This document shows positions 1 through 9,402 of a stretch of 64,000 nt of DNA, piece after piece. Under the pieces are notes generated by a model. It was not told the origin of the DNA. It ran no database searches and was given only the letters and a program-made list of their open reading frames with translations. This stretch comes from Saussurea involucrata (Eukaryota > Streptophyta > Magnoliopsida > Asterales > Asteraceae), in assembly GCA_033807775.1 (NCBI GenBank), contig JAWVWS010001017.1, forward strand, positions 1,054,001-1,118,000. Direction: 5' to 3'. A program made the position numbers and the translations under genes. Position 1 is the first letter of the stretch. Each line of letters begins with the position of its first letter.

Positions 1-1328
1 TCCGGTTCTCAAACCAATGAGATTGGCTTGTATTCAAGTAAAAAGGCGTGTATTTTACGGTTTATCTAGTGATTTACACAGGTTATCTAAAAGGCGGCAT
101 CCCTCGCGAAAAGAAGCCAAAAAGAACCCAAAACGAGTCCAAACGAAGCCTAACGGAAGCCCAAAAGCCAAGTCCAAGACCCGCGACCGAACCAGGACCC
201 AACCCGCGAACCAGAAAACGACCCACGCAGCATTTTTGACACGCGCGACTTACCACGCGACTTGCAAGTCGCGTGGCAAGTGGCGTAACCCGCTATTTCG
301 CGTTTTTCAGCTACAAAATCCGATTTTAGGTCATTCTTTCGGTATCCAACATACGGCAGACGATCCAGAGCAGTCCCGAGGCGATTTTGGGCGACTTTGC
401 AGAGTCCTCGAAGTCACGTTAGAGAGCCGATCACGAGTACATTCAAGACGGAACGTAGAGACGAACACGAGAGGGAGTTTTCATCACTTGTTATCACGAT
501 TTTACCTTCACATTTGATCATGTTTACCTTCACTTACGAACACTTTTCTCTTATGTTTGAATCCACCACCGACATGAACTAACCGGTTCGTGTTGGGGGT
601 TGGAATGAATTCGGTTTTTAAGCATGTAACGAATTGACTTGAACGTTTATCAGTTTTCCCCTATTGAATGAAGCATGTGATTTTGTTCCTAATGCCTTTG
701 TGAATTTGGCCAGTTTACAATTGATTTGTTGAGTAGTAATTAAGTTCGCGAGAATTAACTGCTATATAGAATTAGGAATTGCATGCCTAAAGCCCAAAAC
801 GGTGATAGAGATATACCAAGTAAGCTTTAGTCCCTTTTAACCGTTAGGTTGATATCGAGAGATAAAATCTAGCCAATTTAACATAAATCGAGTACTTAAT
901 GTGTTTTGGAATCCATGGGTGAGATCGAGAGATTAAACTTATCCTTTTCAGAATAAAACCCGTTGTGGCTTGAAAGAGAACAACGGTGACTTTAAAAGAT
1001 TTGGGAATCATTAAGGGGATAAACTGGTAATTGTTTGAGTTGTTTGTGTGCATGTGTAGAACCGGAGGATTTCCAACCCTCAACTTTTCTCTCTATCGAA
1101 GTTCCTAATTTGCTCTTTGCTTGTTTGTGTTTAAGTAGTGATTTGTTAGAATTTAGTTTAAAACCAACCATCTCTAAATTCGACAGCCCAGTTAATAGAG
1201 CCTATAGTAATTGTGATACTTAGTTCCTAGTTCCCCGTGATTCGATACTCGTACTTTCCAAGTACTATTACTTGACTTCGACCCGTACACTTGCGGTAAG
1301 ATTCGCGGGGTGTGAAAACCCCGTGTCA
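1..1328. other. Unassigned repeat-like flank ending in an LTR-type terminus
   Basis: No coding sequence I can support; the longest open frame (17-517) is Arg/Lys/Ser-rich without recognisable motifs. The last 70 bases read like the 3' end of a Ty3/gypsy LTR: 'gacccgtacacttgcgg' near 1279, then a short inverted repeat (cggggt...accccg) and a final GTCA. The boundary with the truncated Tat-1 LTR is at about 1328/1329. Assignment to an Athila- or Tat-like LTR is by resemblance only. Confidence 0.4.
253..276. repeat. Perfect 24-bp palindrome
   Basis: The half-site CCACGCGACTTG is followed at once by its exact reverse complement, and partial copies of the half-site lie on both sides (acgcgcgactt before, gtggcaagtggcg after). 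It could form a hairpin without a loop. No function is known to me. Confidence 0.85.
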
Positions 1329-2058
1329 GGAATCTTTCGACAAAACGTACGACAAAGACGGAAAAAGTAAATAAGACAAGGATTTTGGTGACGCGGGAAA
1401 AACCTCAACGAGGAAAAAACCCACGGACGACTTTGGAGGTCGTCGCCAAACAGGGGCGATATCCTTATGTTTCAGGTGTCGAGAGTACAATGGTTACAAT
1501 ACACATGAAAGAAAGACTTTGTATCGAATGTAAAAACAAGTGTGTCGTGTGTAAAGATAATTGTATCGTGCGTGTAAGTCGTGCATCGTGAGCTATCTTT
1601 TGAGAGAGAATTCATTGCTTTGCGTGTTCTTAAGAGTTCAGTTGTTTTCAGATGTCTGAGATGATTCACAAATGGTGATTGAGCCTTCGTTTTTATAGTC
1701 TTCGAATGCTTTGAATGACTATAAAAACTGTTGATAACGGTCGTAACAGTTACTGGTTTTAATGCTCATTATTGTCTTTGTCGGTTATGTCCGTTGATCA
1801 TTAATGACATTGATTCCTGCATTTAAACAGTGAAAATATAACATAAATATCATATGTTAGTCGGTCGAGGTCGCAAGGTTCCATACGATGGTCGTGTGAG
1901 CTAGACGACATCATGGTCGAGTGTCGTGAGGAGGATAACTTTCGATTTCAACTTTGATCAAGGGATAAAGAATTATGATTTTACCCTATTACAAAAAGTG
2001 TAATAAATGTCTTCCTTATCTTGGTCGTGGTCGAGACTGGTGAAATTTTACCCAAACA
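1329..2058 (-). repeat. Tat-1 3' LTR, truncated
   Basis: Matches the Tat-1 5' LTR (21929-22761) except that the last ~100 bases, including the ATTTTTGGCATTAACA end, are missing at 1329, and a short internal stretch around 1447 ('gctgcactatggtc' in the other copy) is deleted. The element-start end CCCAAACA at 2051-2058 is intact. Confidence 0.9.
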
Positions 2059-2080
2059 GTTTGCCCCCAAAATTTAAAAA
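2059..2080 (-). other. Tat-1 polypurine tract next to the 3' LTR
   Basis: On the minus strand an A/T run is followed by TTTTGGGGGCAAAC directly before the LTR start TGTTTGGG. The same tract stands at the 3' LTRs of Tat-2, Tat-3 and Tat-4, as expected for the plus-strand primer of reverse transcription. Confidence 0.85.
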
Positions 2081-2204
2081 TAGAGTGGCAAATTCGAATT
2101 TTAAATTTTGTCAGTCGGACGTCTAGGGTCATGACACGTGTCAAAAGTCACTTCAAGAGTGGATCGGTCCAATTCTAACTAAAGAAGAAGTCGAAAAAAG
2201 GGGA

Positions 2205-2349
2205 TAAGATCGTGACGTCACACTGACGCACGATCATGCCTAACAGTTGTCATCGCCAGGTGTCGACGATCCGTGTGTGCATACGAAAAGGTAAGGGTAC
2301 GTGTCGATCATCGAATGACTCGACCTGACACGATCGATTACATAAATAG
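2205..2349 (+). promoter_or_regulatory. Putative promoter of the Tat-1 antisense gene
   Basis: TGACGTCA at 2213-2220 is followed by TGACGCA, with flanking GATCGTG and CACGATC arms forming an inverted repeat. A TATA-like CATAAATAG lies at 2341-2349, about 120 bp downstream and about 180 bp before the ATG at 2527. The same order and spacing recur in Tat-2 and Tat-4 and, slightly shorter, in Tat-3. TGACGTCA is a known bZIP/TGA-factor core; promoter activity is inferred. Confidence 0.6.
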
Positions 2350-2526
2350 CGACCCTTGGTGAATCCTTTCTAGTTTACGCTTTCTGAGAATTTTAAGAGT
2401 GAGATTCTTTCTTGATTTCTTGTTGTTTCTTCATCCAATCCATTACAAACCTGCAAGAATCTTTGATTCGATTAGGGATTTCGAGGTTTAGAGCGCCTAT
2501 ATAAGGTACGATTCCTTAGTCTTTGC

Positions 2527-4692
2527 ATGCGTTGTAAGTCGATTGCTAGGAAACCAAGGAAAAGTACCATTCGAAATCAGGATGATCTCGACGATCTTAG
2601 AAGTCTAGCAAAAATCCCTGCGGGGATTACTGTGAGCAAGGTCGGTCAGATTCGACCGGAGATGTGTCCCGAGGGGTATGTCGTGATATACGAATACCCC
2701 TTTAAGATAGGTTTTGAATGGCCCTATTCGCCTCTGGCCAAGGCATTTATGTGCGAGTTTGACCTCTCGCCGGGACAACTGATGCCCCAATTATGGCGCG
2801 TCATACAGGTCATCGAGCGACTTACCACAAATTGGGAGTCACCGATGAATGTGAAGGACGTCTTGATAGCTTATCAGGTCAAGATGGATACATACCGTCG
2901 CTACAGCTTGTTCTCAAAGCACAAGGGCGATCGTACTTTGGTTCTAAAGACTGCGGTCAACGATCGCAAATGGAAGACCAGGTACGCATTCGTGCGAGTA
3001 GCGACGCTGGACCCTGATAGCGATTGGATCAGGTCCGGCTGGAATATGGCGGGTGAGTTTTAGCTTTTGTCGAGCGTCTTTATTATGTTTATCGCTTTGT
3101 TTTTCAACTAATCTTCTCCCTTTTATGCTTTCAGACATCAACTTCGACAAGGTGAAGCCCAACGACGACTCTAAGACCAAAATCGAGAAGTTCTTGGAGA
3201 TTAGCACCAACGATTGATCATTCATCACACGTCATTTGGTAGACGAAGACGACGACTTGGTCTACTTGGGCGAAAACCGACAGGCGGCACGAGAAGAAGG
3301 AGAGGGAGAAGAGGAGGAAGAGTAGACTGAGGAGGAAGAGGAGAAAGAGGAGAAGGAGAGAGAAGAGTCAAGGGAAGAAAAGGAAGAAATGACCGGTAAG
3401 TGTTCCTTCGCTTTCTTTTCGCTCGACCTAGTCTTTCTCTTCTTTCGATCATCTAATCGTTCTTTCTTTTTCATGTTCCACAGGAGGATCCCAAGCGAAG
3501 ATGACGCCTGCGGCTGCCAAGAAGGTAGCTCGAGCTGAGCTGGCCCGTCAGGGCAGAGAAAAGAGGAAGGGGATCCCGACAACTGGGTTGAGTGTCCCAA
3601 AGAAGACGAGAACGACGATCCCGAGGGAACCGTCTTCGAAGGTAAGCGACTCGTCGAGAGTCGTTAGTCCTGAGAAGGCGAAGGCGGCGATCGCAACTCC
3701 TGAGAAGACGAAGATGTCTTTCGACTCGATCGACACGACGCCAGTTAGCCCGGCGCTTCAGGCGACAAAGATGGCGTCTGCGTCTGCGACATCGACCCGT
3801 ACAACGGCCGACAAGGGCAAGGGTCACGCGACCGAGGATAAGGAAGTCACGACGGTTAACTTTACACTGTCGTCAGACTTCTTAGTTGACAACGTCCAAG
3901 ACGGGACGAAATTGTTTCCGCATCTGGGGAAATATCAGCTCCCATCTTTCGAGGAGCGTTTTCGAGGGGTCTTCGTCGAAGAGGCAGGATCGCATGTTGC
4001 CGGACTGGCGTTCATGGTAAGTCCTTCTTTTAAAACTTGTTTTATTTTATCGGTGTTTACTTTGTCGAATATTTATTAACAATGTTTTTCATGTTTTTCA
4101 GACGTTCCAGTCTTTCCTGGCTCTGCACGCCGAAACGACAAGGATAAAAGTCCTAGTGTCTTCTGCTCTTAAGAGAGAGGATGCGGCGTTGGAAAGGGAG
4201 AGGTCTGCTCTGGAACGTGAAGAGGCTATGTCGGTACGACTCGATGACGCTCTGAACGAGTTGGAAGCCGTCGGACATGCAAAGGACGATGTGAACTCTC
4301 GTCTGAAGCAATCCCTGTCTCTGATCGCCGACCAAAGGGAGGAGCTGGACAGGACGAAAGAATCCTTGGCTATGAAGGGAAAAGAAGCCGAGGAGTCCAA
4401 GTCTAAGGTGGCGAGCTTGGAGGAAGAGGTGAAGGAGCTGAAGGACGAGACTAAGTCCGTCTTCGCTTTTGCTCGATTCACTGCGCAGGCAGCGATCATG
4501 CGACGACACTTGTCGGGCAAAAATCCTCTCGCCTCTGCGTCGGAGGAGTTGGCGCTCTTCTTGTCGAAGGTCGGGAACGAAAGAGACCTCGACTCAGACG
4601 ACGAGAAGGAGGTCGACGAGGAGGAGGTTGACGAAGGCTCCAAAGGCGAGGCCTCTAGCAAGGATGTGACTAACGATCCTCCTCTACCTTAG
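2527..4692 (+). pseudogene. Tat-1 antisense gene (aORF), four exons, two in-frame stops
   Basis: This gene runs opposite to gag/pol. Exons inferred from GT-AG borders shared with Tat-2 and Tat-4 are 2527-3052, 3135-3395, 3484-4016 and 4102-4692; introns are 82, 88 and 85 bp with GTGAGT or GTAAGT donors and pyrimidine-rich CAG acceptors. Exon lengths sum to 1911, a multiple of three. Exon 1 holds the conserved block from LRSLAKIP through CPEGYVVIYEYPF and GFEWPYSPL, which I recognise as the family annotated as putative gypsy-type transposon (Pfam Transposase_28). Exon 2 ends in a Glu-rich tract. Exon 4 is a long coiled coil with an acidic tail. In-frame TGA at 3215 (where relatives have Arg) and TAG at 3323 break it. 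Compared with Tat-4, a stretch near the start is missing, so the true start is uncertain. Biochemical function is unknown. Confidence 0.8.
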
Positions 4693-5142
4693 GAAATTGT
4701 ATTTTTAATGCTCGGCCGTTGGTGGTCGAGTTATTTGGGTGTAACTGATTATTTCACGAATGAAACTCACTTTTATGTTGAACTCGTGCATTATTTTGAC
4801 TTATACATGTCGTGGACAGGTATAATATCAATTGCGAAATTCACTAAGTACAGCACGAACAAAAATCGTGCGACTAAGGCATCCATTGTGATACAACGAC
4901 CATCACACAAGTCATAAGACTTTTATACTTTCAAATCGTGTTGGCAAACATAAGTACATGCTGTCAAAGCATTCATTCAGAACATGAAATTCTTCTAAGC
5001 TAAAAAACTTAGATCGTGGGGTCGTTAGACCTGATGATCGTACAACTAGATCACACGATGAATTTGAATCATGTGTCCCTGCGATAGGATAATCGAGTTA
5101 TAGACCCGATCGCTTATGTCGTGCAATCCTGCGAAAAGTCGT
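4693..5142. other. Tat-1 spacer between antisense gene and pol, left part
   Basis: No coding potential seen. It contains many short direct repeats built on 'gtcgtgcgat'-like words. It continues at 12358 beyond the Tat-2 insertion and aligns with the corresponding spacer of Tat-2 (about 8570-9010). Bases 5138-5142 (GTCGT) are the left copy of the Tat-2 target duplication. Confidence 0.7.
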
Positions 5143-5985
5143 TGTTAATGCCAAAAATCGCACCAAAGTACAACTTAAGGTCGATGTGGACTTTAACAAC
5201 TAAAGAAAGGAATCGTTCGACAAAAGCGTGCGACAAAGAGAGAAATGTAAATGAGACAGAGATTTTGGTGACGCGGGAAAAACCTCATTGAGGAAAAAAC
5301 CCGCGGACGACTGTAGAAGTCGTTGCTGCACTATGGTCGCCAAACAGGGGCGATGTCCTTGTGTTTCTGGTGTCAATCGTACAGAGATTACAATACAAAT
5401 GAAGGAAAAACTTCGAAATGTAAAATAACAAGTGTTTTGAATGTAAAAACAATGTGCGTCGTGTGTTAAGACTGTGTGTCGTGCGCTGATGTCGTGCATC
5501 GAGAGCGATCTTATACGAGTGATTTCTTCGTTTCGAGTGCTTGTGTCTGTTGTTCGATGTTGTGTCTCTGTGTTCTTTTTTCGTCCTTTTGAAATAATGA
5601 TTATCCTTGATATTTATAGTCTTCGGACGCTTTAATTTGCTCATTAAATACTTCGATAACTGTCGTAACGGACGTCGTCTTTAGTGTTGTTTAATGACCT
5701 TCATCAGTTATAGCCGTTTGTCCATTAATGATGTTGACTCCTGCATTAAACACTGAACAAACGTAACAGTTTATGTCATGCGTTAGTTGGTCGAGGTCGC
5801 ATGGTTCTATGCGACGGTCGGGTGAGCTAGGCGACATCGAGGTCGAGTGTCGTGAGGTAAAAAGACTTTCGATTTTATCTTTAATCAAGAGTTTAAAGTA
5901 CTATGATTTTACCTTCGTTATGGAAAAGGGAATAATTGTTTCCTTACCTTGGTCGTGGTCGAGACTGGTGAATTTTGCCCAAACA
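5143..5985 (-). repeat. Tat-2 3' LTR
   Basis: Starts on the plus strand with TGTTAATGCCAAAAATCGC and ends with TTTTGCCCAAACA. It contains the GC-rich hairpin described for Tat-4 (here around 5272-5307). Polypurine tract adjoins it at 5986. Confidence 0.95.
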
Positions 5986-6007
5986 GTTTGCCCCCAAAAT
6001 TTGAAAG
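5986..6007 (-). other. Tat-2 polypurine tract
   Basis: Minus strand TTTTGGGGGCAAAC directly precedes the 3' LTR start, as in the other Tat copies. Confidence 0.85.
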
Positions 6008-6138
6008 TAGGATTGCAAATTCGAATTTTAAATTTTGTCAGTCGGACGCATAGAATTATGACACATGTCGAAAGTTACCTTGGTTGTCTTGGAACTGGAT
6101 CGATCCGATTTTAACTGAACGAGAAGTCGAAAAGGAAA

Positions 6139-6284
6139 TGAGATCATGACGTCATACTGACGCACGATCGTGCTTACCAGCTGTCTTTCACAGGTGTCGA
6201 CGATCTGTGTGGTCATTCGAAAAGACGAGGGCACGTGACGATTATCGAAGGGACTCGACTTGACTCGATTTCTTGCATAAATAG
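6139..6284 (+). promoter_or_regulatory. Putative promoter of the Tat-2 antisense gene
   Basis: TGACGTCA at 6147-6154, then TGACGCACGATCGTG; TATA-like CATAAATAG at 6276-6284, 122 bp downstream, and the ATG at 6479 about 195 bp further. Same arrangement as at 2205-2349. Function is inferred from conservation. Confidence 0.6.
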
Positions 6285-6478
6285 AGACCTTGACGGATCA
6301 TTTCCTCGTTACGCCTTCGAAGAGTTTATTCAGAAAGAGATTCTGCCTTGATTTCTTTACCATTTTTCGTCCAATCTTTCCTGAACCCATGAGAATCTTC
6401 GGCTTGGTTAAGATTGTTCAAGGTCTAGAGCGCTTAGATAAGGTACGATTTCTGTCGATTCCTTTAAGTCTGTTAGAA

Positions 6479-8563
6479 ATGTCGATAGATCCTGAAAGCA
6501 CTATTCAAGAACAATCGGGCCTCGATGAGCTTAGAAACCTAGCAAAACTCCCTGTGTGGGTTGAATTGATCTGCCCAGGTCAGATTCGATCGAACGAATG
6601 TCCCGAGGGGTATATTGTGATATACGAATACCCCTTTAAGATAGGTTTCGAATGGCCCTACTCGCCACTCTCTAAGGCTTTTATGCTAGAAATCGATTTA
6701 GCACCAGGTCAGCTAATGCCCCAATTCTGGGGAGTCGTACAAGTGATCGAGCGTGTTACTAAGAAATGGGGTACTCCCATGAATGTACGCAATCTCTTCT
6801 TGGCTTATCAAGCCAAGAAGGACGGGTGTCATCGTTGTAGCTTGTACTCTAAGCTTAAGGGTGATCGTACCTTGGTCTTAAAGACCGCTATAAACGATCG
6901 TAAATGGAAGACTCGGTATGTTTTCGTGTGTAAGTCGACCCTTGATTCCGAGAGTGATTGGATTAGGACCGGATGGAATACATCGGGTGAGCTTTAAAAT
7001 TTCACTGTCGTATGTCGTGGTTTGTGATTCTTTCCCGATTTTTAACTTGCTGTTTTTATATCGACAACCATCAAGTTCGAGGACGTGAAGCCTTATTCCA
7101 ACTCTCAAGAAAGAATCGACGCCTTTCTGGAGTTCAGCGTCGCGGAGCGTTCGTTCATCGTGCGACACTTAGGGGACGGTGACGAAGATTTGGTATTCTT
7201 AGGAGAGAATCGAGGGAAAAGACGTGAGGAAGAAGAGGGGGAAGAAAAGGAGTCGAGAGAAAAAAGAGAGATGACCGGTAAGCATACCTTCCTTTCTAGA
7301 TTACTTCGAATCTCCTTTCTTTGTGCTTTTCATAATATTTACTCTTCTGTGGTTTCTAGGGGAGTCTCAACCACGGATACCGAGTGTCTCTGCTAAAAGA
7401 GCACGTGAGCTTAGGCTTGCTCGTAAGGGCAGGGAAAAGAGGCAGAGAGCCTTGTCCGCTGGTCCTGAAGTCCCAAGGAGGATGAGGACGACGATCCCGA
7501 TGGAACCGTCTTCAGGGGATAATGACTCGTCGAGAGTCATTTCGCCTGAGAAGGCGAATGTCGCGTCGCCTAGGAAGACTTCTTCCAGTGTGATTGCTGC
7601 GACACCCATCAGTTCTGCGCCTCCGGTGGAAACAGCGAAGTCCCCATCAGCCACGTTGGATCCTTTGTCGGCCGAAAAGGGCAAGGATCAGCCGACGGGA
7701 GGGGCTAAGGTCACGACGGTTAATTTTACATTGCCTTCAGACTTTATGGTCAGCAGTGTCCTAGACGGGATGGACTTATTTCCTCATCTGGGGAAATATC
7801 TGCTCCCCTCTTTCAGGGAGCGTTTCGAGGGGTTTCCTATTGAGGAGACGGGAGCTCATGTCGTCGGGCTGGCATTCATGGTAAGTCTTTCTTTTAAGAC
7901 TTGGTTTGTTTATCATTTGTCGTTTGTTCGTTGTCGTTATTTACTAACGATGTTTGTTTTATAATTTTGTAGGCGTTCCAGGCTTCCCTGGCTTTGCGGG
8001 GCGAGACGACGAAGATAAAGAATCTAATGTCTGCTGCGCATGAGAGAGAGAATGCGGCGTTGGATAGGGCGAAGGTCGCCGCAGAGCGCGAAGAGGCTCT
8101 GTTAAAACGTCTCGATGACGCCCAGAAACATCTAGAGGTCGTTGGTCGTGCAAAGGATGATGTCAATCATCGCCTGACGACGTCCTTATCCCTGATTGCC
8201 TACCAGAGGGAAGAGATAGAAAAGATTAAGGAATCCTTGGCTGTAGCTACAAAGGAAGCTGAGGATTCCAAGTCCAGGGTAGAGGGTCTGGAGAAAGAGG
8301 TGCAAGCTGCTAAGGACGAGGTTAAGTCCATTTTTGCCATAACTCGCCTGACCGCTAGGGCGGCGATTGTGAGGCGACATCTGCGGGGGGAGGAACCTCT
8401 TGCTTTGGCGTCGGAAGAGCTCAACATTTATTTGAAGGGCATCGGATCTATGAGGGACCTCGATTCGGATGATGAGAAGGACGTCGAGGAGGAAGTGGTA
8501 GGCGAAGATCTTCAGGGCGAGGCCTCGGGCAAGGATGCGACTGATGCCCTTCCTCAAATTTAA
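6479..8563 (+). CDS. Tat-2 antisense gene (aORF), four exons, frame open throughout
   Basis: Exons by homology and splice borders: 6479-6986, 7068-7277, 7360-7880, 7973-8563, total 1830 nt (609 residues plus stop), with no internal stop. The start MSIDPES corresponds to MSTEPRS of the Tat-4 copy; both first exons are 508 nt. Exon 1 carries CPEGYIVIYEYPF and GFEWPYSPL (Transposase_28-type domain). Exon 2 is short with a Glu-rich end. Exon 3 holds the conserved VTTVNFTLPSDF and LFPHLGKYLLPSF blocks. Exon 4 is a coiled coil (about 150 residues) ending in an acidic stretch. The only visible fault is the intron 1 acceptor: the dinucleotide at 7066-7067 is AA where the other copies have AG. Gag in the same element has a stop and a deletion, so this gene is the best preserved one. 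Role unknown; related antisense ORFs are known from Tat-lineage elements. Confidence 0.75.
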
Positions 8564-9402
8564 AAAATTCCTTATTTTTGTTTTTACCGATCGACCGTTG
8601 GTGGTCGAGTTCCTTTTAATGTAATCGACAGTTTGTGAATGAAACTTAGACTTCTTGTCGAATTTTAGATTTTGTGAATAAATACAACATCAATTGTAAG
8701 ATTCACTAAGTAAATAATAACCAAGGAATCATGCGACTTAGGCATCATTGTATCACAATAACTAGAACGCAAGTCATAAGACTTTTAAATCGTGTATATA
8801 AACATAAACACATGCGATTAAAACATTCATTTAGGGTATGAAACTTAAAATGTGAAGTCGTTTTAGACTTTGCGATCGTACGACTAAGTCGTGCGATGAG
8901 CTTGAATCGTGTGTTCCTGTGAAAGGATGATCAAGTCATAGACCTGATCGTTTATATCGTGCGACCTTTTGAAACTAGAGTCGTATGATTATTGTCGTGC
9001 GATTCTGCGAAAAAATAATGTTAGAGGTTGGTCGTTGGCTAACCAACGACCCTCCGATGCTAAAGTTAGTAGTCGTTCGTGATGAGAGATCGTGTGAAAG
9101 AAAAAATGAAAAAGGATTTAGAATACGAACCTTTCTATACTTTTTTCTCTTTTATGTCTATTTGCCCCCCGTCATTTATTATCTTATTTCTTTCAGAGAA
9201 AAATAGATTATGAATGACGGATCGACACCGAGATTTTGAGAAATAACGACTGTGTTTATGTCGACTGTGCTTTCGTGCGACAGGGCAAGATAGTCGTTAT
9301 ATTCCTGCAGGAAAGGCATGAGTTTATCATTAAGGTTAAAGATAGAAGGAAGAACCTGTCGAGACCTTACGGTCATGGTTAACCTTGTGACTGTTAGACA
9401 GT
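8564..9402. other. Tat-2 spacer and pol deletion scar
   Basis: From 8564 to about 9160 non-coding spacer, homologous to 4693-5142 plus 12358-12500. At 9165-9402 the minus strand keeps a decayed start of RT (words like ALSHEST and VDPSF, compare AWSHENM and VDPSFKP in Tat-1) with stops. Everything from there to the end of integrase is absent, with the same break point as in Tat-4. Confidence 0.7.

Noticed and set aside
17..517. 166-codon plus-strand frame in the left flank
   Set aside because: Basic and Ser-rich composition, no motif, overlaps a repeat-like region with palindromes; no support as a gene.
3225..3600. Leu/Pro/Ser-rich minus-strand frames
   Set aside because: They are the reverse reading of the Glu-rich exon 2 and intron 2 of the Tat-1 antisense gene.
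4098..4661. 187-codon Ser-rich minus-strand frame (and similar ones opposite the other antisense-gene exons)
   Set aside because: Mirror of coiled-coil exon 4; repeats of Ser/Phe/Leu arise from Glu/Lys codons read backwards.
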